The position numbers and the translations under genes were made by a program. Below, in pieces: positions 1 to 5,911 of a stretch of 10,183 bases of DNA. This stretch comes from Spirochaetaceae bacterium (lineage in GTDB: Bacteria > Spirochaetota > Spirochaetia > Treponematales > Breznakiellaceae), in NCBI GenBank assembly GCA_031279965.1, contig JAITHM010000033.1, forward strand, positions 1 through 10,183, read 5' to 3'. Numbering within the stretch: the first letter of the stretch is position 1; every line of letters begins with the position of its first letter. The notes beneath the pieces were generated by a model. It was given only the letters and a program-made list of their open reading frames with translations, did no database searches and was not told the DNA's origin.

Positions 1-1
1 C

Positions 2-256
2 TTCCTGCCAACAAACTACGAAGTATTTGGAACCGAGTCCGGCGGGGAAACAAGCGGGAACCAGGGAAGGCTGAGCGCGTATCCGGATGACAACAGCCGG
101 AAGAAGAGCGGCGCGGGGGGGATTGACTGGTGGTGGCTCGCTTCGCCCTGGTCCGGCTCCTCGTCTCGCTTTTGTGATGTCGACTACTACGGTGCTGCCT
201 ACTACTACTATGCGAGTTCGGCGGGCGGCCTCGCCCCCGTTTTCTGCATCAAGTAG
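2..256 (+). CDS. C-terminal part of a DUF6273-like / C-type-lectin-fold protein (5' end outside window)
   Basis: An open frame enters from the left edge and stops at TAG 254-256, giving the last 84 residues of a protein. No start codon is inside the window, so this is a fragment. The reading includes LPTNYEVFGTE near its beginning, a Trp-rich core (IDWWWLASP), then FCDV, a Tyr-rich stretch and the ending GGLAPVFCIK. The order W-W-L-x-S-P, F-C-x-V, a small or polar variable stretch, G-hydrophobic-x-P-x-F is, from memory, that of DUF6273-type domains. These are compact C-type-lectin-like or formylglycine-enzyme-like folds that are common in treponemes and Firmicutes and sometimes serve as DGR targets. 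Function is unknown; surface display or ligand binding is an inference. The N-terminal part, any signal peptide and the upstream neighbours cannot be seen. A run of seven G lies at 115-121. The coding frame is well supported by composition and motifs; the family name is less certain. Confidence 0.65.
   Translation, partial: FLPTNYEVFGTESGGETSGNQGRLSAYPDDNSRKKSGAGGIDWWWLASPWSGSSSRFCDVDYYGAAYYYYASSAGGLAPVFCIK
127..253 (+). other. Candidate diversity-generating retroelement variable region (VR) at the 3' end of the gene
   Basis: The coding strand is strikingly poor in A. Positions 127-176 contain none, and 216-247 contain none. Of the nine A residues in 127-247, seven are the middle base of TAC, TAT or GAC codons in 182-211 and one more is the middle base of GAT at 176-178. 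The codons there read GAC TAC TAC, then GGT GCT GCC, then TAC TAC TAC TAT. That is what would result if a template rich in AAC codons had its adenines randomised, which is how DGRs work. The segment ends in a GC-rich block (221-239), as expected for the fixed 3' end of a VR. DGR is an inference: no reverse transcriptase or template repeat is in the window, and they would have to lie outside it. A non-mutagenised member of a divergent paralogue family is the main alternative. Confidence 0.42.
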
Positions 257-262
257 TTAGTA

Positions 263-297
263 GTGGACAGTGGGTAGTGGACAGTGGGTAGTGGGTA
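263..297 (+). repeat. Heptamer tandem repeats, left arm (5 units)
   Basis: Five head-to-tail 7-mers of the form GTGGRYA: gtggaca, gtgggta, gtggaca, gtgggta, gtgggta. The first four can also be read as two identical 14-mers. The array makes up the left outer arm of the stem-loop. Short heptamer arrays of this kind occur in intergenic DNA of several bacterial groups; no function is visible. Confidence 0.85.
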
Positions 298-366
298 GAC
301 TTTGGCTGGTATATGTTAACTAACGGCGACTTCAGCGTTAGTTAACGTATTCCGGCCAGAAGCCGC

Positions 367-408
367 TGCCCACTGCCCACTGCTCACTGTCCACTGTCCG
401 CTGTCCGC
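367..408 (-). repeat. Heptamer tandem repeats, right arm (6 units, inverted)
   Basis: Read on the minus strand from 408 to 367 there are six 7-mers: gcggaca twice, gtggaca, gtgagca, gtgggca twice. They are the same family as the left-arm array but in opposite orientation, and they mostly carry C where the left arm has T. The extra unit in this arm accounts for most of the asymmetric internal loop. Confidence 0.85.
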
Positions 409-420
409 AGGCCATCCCCC

Positions 421-455
421 GAAATCTGAAATCCGAAATCTGGAATCTGAAATCA
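421..455. repeat. Second heptamer tandem array (GAAATCT type, 5 units)
   Basis: Five consecutive 7-mers: gaaatct, gaaatcc, gaaatct, ggaatct, gaaatca. The unit is unrelated in sequence to the GTGGRYA family of the neighbouring stem-loop but has the same length. It lies in the 3' flank of hemW. Positions 456-517 between it and the hemW stop codon show no hairpin or other recognisable signal. Confidence 0.85.
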
Positions 456-517
456 ATATCCGGCAAGTGGGTCTCCGATGCCTGGTTTCGGGTTTGGCGG
501 GCAAAAGTATAAAAGCG

Positions 518-1636
518 TTACTGAAGCATGAGAGAAGCGTCAAGTTCGGTGAAGCAGTCGGCAAGGAATTTGTTTAACACAAGGAGGCCGTTCCGTGTAA
601 GCGCAGTTTTTGTGGCGGAAAGAAGACCTTGTTTCCGCCAGGCGGCGAGCGTTTGCGGAATAACATCCGTTATATCAGTTTGAAAACGCTGCATAAAAAG
701 CTCTGCATCCGGGCCTTCAAGCGTACGAAAGCCCATCATAAGCGTTTCCTGGATAAGCGTAGTTCGGGAAAGCATTTCTTCAGCGCCATCGGCGTACCGC
801 ACTCCGGAGCCGGTATTGTCATCGATTAGTGTGCCGCTCGCTGTTGTTCCTACGCCAAGCCAATTATACATACGCCAATACCGCGTATTATGACGCGATT
901 CTTTACCGGGCAGGGCAAAATTCGAGACTTCATACTGATGGTATCCGGCTTTTTCCAGCATGTCGCGGCCCTTTATCCACAAAGATGCGGCATCTTCCGG
1001 TGAATGAAGCGCGTCACGATGCTGGTATGAAGGATCTGCCAGCGGCGTTCCTGCTTCAACACAAAGATCATATAACGATATGTGTACAGGATGATATATA
1101 AGCGCGCTTTCAATGTCGGCGGCAAGCACCGCATCATTCTGATAAGGAAGTGCCGTCATCAGGTCAAAAGAAATATCAAAGCCGCCGGCTGCAAGCGGCC
1201 TGAGCCTGGCATGAAGTTCCGAAGCACCGCCTGGCCGCCCCAGCGCAGCACGTGATGCACCGTTAAATGTCTGGATTCCAGCACTCAGCCGCTGAATCCC
1301 TCCAGCTGCACAGGCGGCAAGAAGGTCATCATCAACAGATTCAGGGTTTACTTCAATAGTCATTTCATCTGGCTTACCGGGCAGAACCGCCGCAAGAAAC
1401 TTAAATAGAGCTTCAAGGCGGCGCGCACCAATAAAGGAGGGGCTTCCTCCACCAATATACACAGTTGGCACCCGGGTGATATGAAAGCCTTCAAGTTGCC
1501 TAACTATTTCTTCATATAACCATGCGAGATACCGGTCAATTTCCGGCGCGCTTTGCTCCACAGCACGTGAATAAAAATCGCAGTAGGCGCATTTTCGCGC
1601 ACAAAATGGAATATGAATGTACAATGACGCTTCCAT
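518..1636 (-). CDS. hemW: HemW-like radical SAM protein (haem chaperone family)
   Basis: This is a 372-residue radical S-adenosylmethionine protein of the HemN/HemW family, formerly often called oxygen-independent coproporphyrinogen III oxidase. The CX3CX2C cluster motif (Cys12, Cys16, Cys19 in CARKCAYC) binds the [4Fe-4S] cluster. The family blocks LYIHIPFC, GGGSPS (about 62-67), EVNPES, YEVSNFA and HNTRYW (His249 to Trp254, the HNxxYW motif linked to haem handling in HemW) are all present. HNxxYW and the CX3CX2C spacing favour HemW over true HemN. I chose the ATG at 1636-1634, which places the start five residues before LYIHIPFC and has GGGGA about 12 nt upstream. The longer frame begins with TTG at 1702 and adds 22 residues that fit no family feature. 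The gene is divergent from fliK and convergent with the lectin-like gene. Treponemes generally lack haem synthesis, so the substrate may be imported haem or something else. Confidence 0.9.
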   Translation of the reverse strand: MEASLYIHIPFCARKCAYCDFYSRAVEQSAPEIDRYLAWLYEEIVRQLEGFHITRVPTVYIGGGSPSFIGARRLEALFKFLAAVLPGKPDEMTIEVNPESVDDDLLAACAAGGIQRLSAGIQTFNGASRAALGRPGGASELHARLRPLAAGGFDISFDLMTALPYQNDAVLAADIESALIYHPVHISLYDLCVEAGTPLADPSYQHRDALHSPEDAASLWIKGRDMLEKAGYHQYEVSNFALPGKESRHNTRYWRMYNWLGVGTTASGTLIDDNTGSGVRYADGAEEMLSRTTLIQETLMMGFRTLEGPDAELFMQRFQTDITDVIPQTLAAWRKQGLLSATKTALTRNGLLVLNKFLADCFTELDASLMLQ

Positions 1637-1767
1637 TTGCTCAGTAATCCCCAATTTGCCGGTTTGCGCAAGAGCGGGGCTGCTTAACTTATGCAGGCCC
1701 AAAATATGTCCAAAATTCCAGCATTTTACTCTTAACCCTGCGGTAAAAAACTCCGAAATAGAAAAAG

Positions 1768-1798
1768 GCGCACATTATAAAACGGATTGAAAGTGCGC
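1768..1798. promoter_or_regulatory. Inverted repeat in the hemW/fliK divergent intergenic region
   Basis: GCGCAC (1768-1773) and GTGCGC (1793-1798) form a perfect 6-bp inverted repeat around a 19-nt AT-rich centre. On the minus strand the centre contains an exact TATAAT (1779-1774), a possible -10 for hemW, although no convincing -35 lies 16-19 nt upstream of it. The arrangement could be an operator over a promoter. The arms are short and the loop long, so chance is possible. The rest of 1637-1862 holds no gene. Confidence 0.3.
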
Positions 1799-1828
1799 TT
1801 GTGTCCGCATTGCCGGAGACAATATTAC
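1799..1828 (+). promoter_or_regulatory. Weak sigma-70-like promoter candidate for fliK
   Basis: TTGTGT (1799-1804) and TATTAC (1823-1828) are 18 nt apart and lie about 35 nt before the fliK start. Each matches the consensus at only three or four of six positions. I could not find a convincing sigma-28 (FliA) promoter, which would be the other expectation for a flagellar operon. Confidence 0.22.
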
Positions 1829-1848
1829 AGTGCAACACGGATGGTTCG

Positions 1849-1854
1849 AAGGAG
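1849..1854 (+). promoter_or_regulatory. Ribosome binding site that fixes the fliK start
   Basis: AAGGAG lies 8 nt before GTG 1863-1865, inside the purine block AAGGAGAAGGAG (1849-1860). It would be inside the coding sequence if the upstream GTG at 1830 were used, so it favours the 1863 start. Confidence 0.75.
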
Positions 1855-1862
1855 AAGGAGCG

Positions 1863-3299
1863 GTGATAGATACGCTCAATACATCCGGTTTTTGGACGGG
1901 AGCCTTATCCCAGATGGGGCCGCAGCTTACAATGACTGCGCCGCCTTCCGGCGATTTTCGGCAACAGTCAAGCCCCTTTGCCGACATGATTGCCGCTTAC
2001 ACGAATGAGGCTCCTCCCGCACCGGAAGAAAACAACCAAGACAGCGCTCACGAACTTGAAGCTGCCCACGGCCGGGACGACAGCGAGGAACGGGATGAAC
2101 CCCCCCGTGAGGTAAGTTCGATTTTTGAAGGAGCACTTCCTCTGGGAGGGGAAGGTGTTGTTCCGCAAAATCAAGTGCTGGACGCTGCCGGGGAGGAGCC
2201 GCCGGTTAAATCTGATGAAGTAAGCCTGAATGCTGAAACATCTGATTTTTCTGATGCGGAACCTGTTTCAAAACTCATGACTAGTGATAAGGACAAGCGG
2301 CCTGCTAGCGAAGCTGATCTCAATTTGGGGGAGGGTGGGGGACAGATTGCGTTACGTGCTGCGGATACCGAAAGCGCCGTGCCTGTTGATGGGGGGGCTG
2401 TAGCAGCCGGTGCAGAGACGGAGATGGAAGCATCAGAAAAAATTGTCTTGGGAGGTGATGCCGAAATTTATGATGAAGCCGTACCGGCAGAGGTGGAAGC
2501 TCACGACACGCCGGCTGCTTCCCGGAATGAACCGCATGGTTCGGCGGTACAAGATCTGGCTGCTGTTCATCAGGAACATGCCGAAAGCAAAGAAAATACT
2601 GGTGATACCTCATCGAAAGATGACAGGCGGCCTTCAAAACGCGAGAAAAACTTGAAGGTTGAGGTGCGTGACCAGCGAACTCAAATTGGAGGTGTCCAGA
2701 CATTTGAAACAGTGCGCCAGACTATTTCGGCATCTGGCAAAGAAACTGAGATTGTCGTTGACCTTAAGACGGCGGCGGCAGGCGCGGCAGACATAACACC
2801 AAAAGATCCGTCATCGGTTCAGTTCAGAGCGGAGAAAAGTCTTGAAAACTTTTTAGCGCGGGAACTGCATCAGAATCTTAACGGCGATATTGTACGTCAG
2901 GCGCAGGTGATGCTTCGGGATGGCGGCGAGGGAACGATACGGCTTGCACTGCATCCGGCATCGCTTGGGAACGTCAAGATTCATTTGGAGCTTGCCGGCA
3001 ATAAAATCACGGGAAAAATCATCGTGGAGAGCGCCGAAGCGCTGCATGCTTTTGAACGTGAGCTTGCAAGTCTTGAAGAGGCGTTTCGTGCGTCCGGGTT
3101 TGAAGGCGCATCACTTGACACGGCTCTTGCCGGGAGCGGGGCGGATGGCAAGGACAGGCGCAACGCCGCCGAAGAGTTTAAAACAGTAACGGCCCATCTT
3201 AACGCGGCACGCTATGATGACGCCACGGAAACCGTTGATGAAGGCCATTCTGTTTTAAGATCGCAGTATGCTGGCAACAGCGTGAATTTATTTGTATAG
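1863..3299 (+). CDS. fliK: FliK-like flagellar hook-length control protein
   Basis: This is a 478-residue protein. In the family, FliK measures hook length during export and switches the export gate from hook to filament substrates. The C-terminal part (about residues 330-420) matches the Flg_hook domain: a helix around NFLARELHQNL, then LRDGGEGTIRLALHPASLG, then a beta segment KIHLEL and a helix ending near LEEAF. The first 300 residues are low-complexity, rich in Glu, Asp, Ala and Pro, and have no recognisable domain, as usual for the ruler part. The GTG start at 1863 follows a strong ribosome binding site. The stop overlaps the flgD ribosome binding site (TAGGAG), and the order fliK-flgD-flgE is the usual one in treponemes, where this gene has been called tap1. 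The coding region holds a run of seven C (2100-2106), seven G (2391-2397) and a G-rich block (2328-2342). Identification rests on the C-terminus and on context. Confidence 0.88.
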   Translation: MIDTLNTSGFWTGALSQMGPQLTMTAPPSGDFRQQSSPFADMIAAYTNEAPPAPEENNQDSAHELEAAHGRDDSEERDEPPREVSSIFEGALPLGGEGVVPQNQVLDAAGEEPPVKSDEVSLNAETSDFSDAEPVSKLMTSDKDKRPASEADLNLGEGGGQIALRAADTESAVPVDGGAVAAGAETEMEASEKIVLGGDAEIYDEAVPAEVEAHDTPAASRNEPHGSAVQDLAAVHQEHAESKENTGDTSSKDDRRPSKREKNLKVEVRDQRTQIGGVQTFETVRQTISASGKETEIVVDLKTAAAGAADITPKDPSSVQFRAEKSLENFLARELHQNLNGDIVRQAQVMLRDGGEGTIRLALHPASLGNVKIHLELAGNKITGKIIVESAEALHAFERELASLEEAFRASGFEGASLDTALAGSGADGKDRRNAAEEFKTVTAHLNAARYDDATETVDEGHSVLRSQYAGNSVNLFV

Positions 3300-3307
3300 G
3301 AGTAATT

Positions 3308-3766
3308 ATGTCAGATATGATGATTAATAACACAAAAGTAGGTATGACATTAAGCCCCGCCGATAAGGCGCTTAATGATCAGTATGTAAAAAATTTCAAT
3401 AAGTCCATTCATGAAGGGAAAGGCTTGAAGCAGGAACTTGAAATGAATGATTTTCTTAAGATTCTTACGACACAACTTTCCCATCAGGATCCGGCAGCTC
3501 CTATGGAAGACAAAGAATTTGTTGCACAGATGGCGCAGATTTCGTCACTTAAACAGATGACAAACATGGCGCAGGATATAGCACGGCTCACGGCGATTTT
3601 TGGCGGTAGTGAAGCGACATCAGCGTTGGGCAAGCAAGTTGAAATTGTTGAAGGCGGGAATACGGTGCAGGGGGTTGTTAAAGCAGTTACGCGCGACGGA
3701 GAGCCCACCGTACTTGTGAACGGTTCTTACTATCAGTGGAACCGCGTTTCGAAGGTATTTGAATAA
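3308..3766 (+). CDS. flgD: FlgD-like flagellar hook assembly (hook cap) protein
   Basis: This 152-residue protein matches the N-terminal FlgD domain. The conserved segment is at about residues 48-80: MNDFLKILTTQL, then HQDP, then FVAQMAQISSLKQM. FlgD forms a temporary cap that guides assembly of FlgE subunits at the growing hook tip, in the periplasm in spirochaetes. The C-terminal Ig- and tudor-like domains of longer enterobacterial FlgD are absent. About 50 residues after the conserved segment (around GKQVEIVEGGNTVQGVV) look like a small beta domain, and this short form is normal for spirochaetes. AGGAG at 3298-3302 precedes the ATG by 5 nt, and only 8 nt separate it from the fliK stop, so the two genes are probably translated from one message. 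Confidence 0.93.
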   Translation: MSDMMINNTKVGMTLSPADKALNDQYVKNFNKSIHEGKGLKQELEMNDFLKILTTQLSHQDPAAPMEDKEFVAQMAQISSLKQMTNMAQDIARLTAIFGGSEATSALGKQVEIVEGGNTVQGVVKAVTRDGEPTVLVNGSYYQWNRVSKVFE

Positions 3767-3778
3767 GAGGGGGAGGGG

Positions 3779-3812
3779 GCAGTGAATAGTCGTGTGTCGA
3801 CCTTAACACTGC
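3779..3812 (+). promoter_or_regulatory. Small two-part hairpin between flgD and flgE
   Basis: GCAGTG (3779-3784) pairs with CACTGC (3807-3812), and inside it GTCG (3789-3792) pairs with CGAC (3798-3801) around a five-base loop. The 85-nt gap is larger than the other gaps in this operon. No T run follows, so it is not an obvious terminator. A role in mRNA processing or in setting flgE level relative to flgD is only a guess. Confidence 0.35.
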
Positions 3813-3851
3813 TCATTCATCACTCTCAATTAAGATGAGGAGGAACTCGAT

Positions 3852-5261
3852 ATGATGCGTTCATTATTTTCCGGTGTGTCAGGTATGCAGAATCATCAGA
3901 CACGCATGGATGTTGTCGGTAATAACATTGCCAACGTAAATACCACCGGCTTTAAGCGCGGACGGGTAAATTTTCAAGACATGCTCTACCAGCAGCTTGG
4001 CGGGGCAGCGCGTCCAACGGATGAGCTTGGCGGCGTTAACCCCAAAGAAGTCGGCCTTGGTATGACTATTGCGTCCATTGATACGATATTCACGCAAGGC
4101 TCGCTGCAATCAACGGGCAACATCACCGATCTTGCTATTTCCGGCGAAGGCTTTTTTGTCCTGGCTGAAGGGCGCAACAAGGTGTATACTCGTGCGGGCG
4201 CATTCAGTCTTGACCGTGACGGCACGCTTGTTAATCCGTCCAACGGCATGAAAGTACAAGGCTGGATGGCGGAAAACGTTGACGGTACGACGCTGCTTGA
4301 AGTTTCCCGCGACATAGGAAATCTTGTAATCCCTGTTGGAAGCAAAGATCCTGCCCGTGCGACAAGCCGGGTAAACTTTGCCTGTAATCTTGACAAACGA
4401 ACTCCTATTATACCGGAAGGCACCACCGATCCGGCGGCAATACGCGCCAACACCTGGAATACGCAGATTCGTATTTTCGACAGCTTCGGCGTAGAACATA
4501 CACTTCAAGCTCAGTTTACCCGTGTTCCGGGTACGGCAAACGCATGGACTGTTGAAACAATCGTTGACCCGCAGGCAGAAATTGCGACAAACACCGCCAC
4601 TGGTCTCGCCGAGGAGCCTCCGGCGGCAGGCGGCGCGGCTGCGTTTACCGTGAACTTTGACAACAACGGCCTTATCGTCAGCGCAGTTGATGCTGAAGGC
4701 AATGTTTCAGGCGGAGATGCCGGCGGTCAAGTGGTGATGAATGTCGCCTACGATGTTCCCAGCACTGACCCTGATGCAGACGGTGCTCCGGTGCGGCAGC
4801 TTTTTACGCTGGACATGGGCGAAGTAGGCACTGCCATTCGGGCGATAACTCAGTTTGCTGAAACATCATCGACCAAGGTTGTTCAGCAGGATGGGTATAC
4901 AATGGGATATATGACTGAATTTAAAATTGATCAGTCTGGTGAAATTACCGGCATCTATTCTAACGGACAAACACGTACTGTTGGTCAGATTGCCCTTGCG
5001 ACCTTTACCAACCCCGGCGGACTTGAAAAGAACGGTGAGACAGCTTTTTTAGTGTCAAATAACTCTGGTATGGCTAATATTGGGCCTTCCGGTGTTGCCG
5101 GTAAAGGCAAGATTATTTCAGGTACGCTTGAAATGTCAAACGTTGATATGGCCGATCAGTTTGTTGATATGATCGTTACGCAGCGTGGCTTCCAGGCGAA
5201 CTCGCGTACAATACAGACTGCCGATCAGCTTCTCCAAGAACTCCTTACCCTTAAAAGGTAA
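3852..5261 (+). CDS. flgE: Flagellar hook protein FlgE with lysinoalanine cross-link residues
   Basis: This 469-residue protein is the structural subunit of the hook, here of a periplasmic flagellum. The N-terminus (MMRSLFSGVSGMQ, then VVGNNIANVNTTGFK) is the rod/hook N-terminal domain, and the C-terminus (MADQFVDMIVTQRGFQANS, then TIQTADQLLQELL) is the matching helix. Together they form the D0 coiled-coil region. The middle holds the D1-D2 beta domains. Counting from the first Met, Lys165 (VGSK), Cys178 and Asn179 (NFACN) are present. From memory, these are the residues that form the self-catalysed Cys-Lys lysinoalanine link between hook subunits in Treponema denticola, so the link is expected here. 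GAGGAGGA at 3837-3844 lies 7 nt before ATG 3852; a second ATG follows directly at 3855. The usual treponemal followers flbD, motA and motB are not downstream. Confidence 0.96.
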   Translation: MMRSLFSGVSGMQNHQTRMDVVGNNIANVNTTGFKRGRVNFQDMLYQQLGGAARPTDELGGVNPKEVGLGMTIASIDTIFTQGSLQSTGNITDLAISGEGFFVLAEGRNKVYTRAGAFSLDRDGTLVNPSNGMKVQGWMAENVDGTTLLEVSRDIGNLVIPVGSKDPARATSRVNFACNLDKRTPIIPEGTTDPAAIRANTWNTQIRIFDSFGVEHTLQAQFTRVPGTANAWTVETIVDPQAEIATNTATGLAEEPPAAGGAAAFTVNFDNNGLIVSAVDAEGNVSGGDAGGQVVMNVAYDVPSTDPDADGAPVRQLFTLDMGEVGTAIRAITQFAETSSTKVVQQDGYTMGYMTEFKIDQSGEITGIYSNGQTRTVGQIALATFTNPGGLEKNGETAFLVSNNSGMANIGPSGVAGKGKIISGTLEMSNVDMADQFVDMIVTQRGFQANSRTIQTADQLLQELLTLKR

Positions 5262-5295
5262 TATGATGTAATATTTACAGGGAGAGATGAGCAGT

Positions 5296-5868
5296 ATGTC
5301 AAAAAAAGTATTTGTTTTTCTGGCGCCTGGTTTTGAAGAAGTTGAAGCGATTATTCCGCTTGATTTTTTGCGCCGGGCGGGTGCCCAAGTAACAAGCATT
5401 GCTGTTCACACAGATCGTCTTGTCCGCGGTTCGCATGACATTCCCATTATGGCTGATATGCTTATCAGCGAAGCGGACGAGACTGATGGTGACTGTATCG
5501 TGCTGCCTGGCGGGATGCCTGGTTCAACAAATCTTGCCGCAAGTGAAGAACTTGATCGCATTATCAGAAAATATGACGCGGAGAGAAAGCTTGTCTGTGC
5601 GATCTGCGCCGCTCCGGCGGTGGTACTGGGAAGCAAAGGCATCCTGGACGGACGGATGTTTACCTGTTACCCTGGCGCCGAAGCGAATGTCCGGTGTGGC
5701 AGTGGCGGGTGTGCAGAGTGGTCAGCGGAAAAAGTCGTTGTTGATGAGCATCTTATTACCAGTAGAGGGGCAGGAACAGCCGCGCTCTTTGCCGTAAAGA
5801 TTATCGAAAAACTTTTTGACAAGACCCTTGCTGGTAAGATTGCTGAACAAACACTGTTGCACCTATGA
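5296..5868 (+). CDS. DJ-1/PfpI (ThiJ/YajL) family protein
   Basis: This 190-residue protein belongs to the DJ-1/PfpI class I amidotransferase-like superfamily. MSKKVFVFLAPGFEEVEA starts the Rossmann-like fold; Glu17 corresponds to the conserved acidic residue (Glu18 in human DJ-1). CAICAAP places the reactive cysteine of the nucleophile elbow at Cys104. YPG, and GAGTAALFAVKIIEKL near the end, also fit DJ-1/YajL. Members act in stress protection, glyoxal detoxification or as chaperones; which applies here cannot be told. I chose ATG 5296, with GGGAG (5280-5284) 11 nt upstream. ATG 5287, adding MSS, has the same site only 2 nt away and is the alternative. The gene follows flgE after about 34 nt on the same strand and precedes a strong hairpin, so it is probably the last gene of the fliK-flgD-flgE transcript, an unusual partner for flagellar genes. 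Confidence 0.88.
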   Translation: MSKKVFVFLAPGFEEVEAIIPLDFLRRAGAQVTSIAVHTDRLVRGSHDIPIMADMLISEADETDGDCIVLPGGMPGSTNLAASEELDRIIRKYDAERKLVCAICAAPAVVLGSKGILDGRMFTCYPGAEANVRCGSGGCAEWSAEKVVVDEHLITSRGAGTAALFAVKIIEKLFDKTLAGKIAEQTLLHL

Positions 5869-5872
5869 TCTT

Positions 5873-5909
5873 CCCCTCTCCCCATAGAATGTTCTCTAGG
5901 GGGGAGGGG
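5873..5909. terminator. Strong hairpin terminator between convergent operons
   Basis: Eleven bases 5873-5883 pair with 5899-5909 (ten Watson-Crick pairs and one G-T). After a bulged A (5884), TAGA (5885-5888) pairs with TCTA (5895-5898) around a six-base loop. It starts 4 nt after the stop of the DJ-1 family gene and ends 2 nt before the viaA stop codon, so it sits between two converging transcripts. The + strand tail TATTAAAAATAAT has only scattered T, and no T run follows on the minus strand, so termination may be imperfect. Confidence 0.65.
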
Positions 5910-5911
5910 TA

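Larger units (their letters stand above)
263..408 (+). repeat. Long imperfect inverted repeat / stem-loop with strand-polarised wobble pairs
   Basis: Outer arms 263-298 and 373-408 pair over all 36 positions: 29 Watson-Crick and 7 G-T. After an asymmetric internal loop (299-300 against 361-372), an inner stem pairs 301-325 with 336-360: 21 Watson-Crick, 3 G-T and one T-T mismatch (310/351). It closes a ten-base loop (326-335). The innermost 11 bp (315-325 with 336-346) are perfect. All ten G-T pairs would be G-U wobbles in + strand RNA and A-C mismatches in minus strand RNA, which points to a structured + strand transcript. The element begins six bases after the stop codon of the lectin-like gene and lies between convergent genes. 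Neither side has a run of T, so it is not a standard intrinsic terminator. It could be a 3' UTR structure, a cruciform next to the variable region, or a small non-autonomous repeat. Confidence 0.8.

Noticed and set aside
263..408. Intrinsic terminator for the lectin-like gene or for hemW
   Set aside because: The stem is much longer than usual and no T run follows on either strand.
263..455. CRISPR array
   Set aside because: The repeats are contiguous 7-mers without spacers and partly inverted; no cas genes are present.
316..564. 82-codon open frame on the minus strand across the stem-loop, both repeat arrays and the end of hemW
   Set aside because: Its translation is mostly heptamer-repeat product, has no family resemblance and overlaps the C-terminus of hemW in another frame.
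629..1101. Two + strand open frames inside hemW
   Set aside because: They are antisense to a gene with clear radical SAM motifs; no ribosome binding site or recognisable protein.
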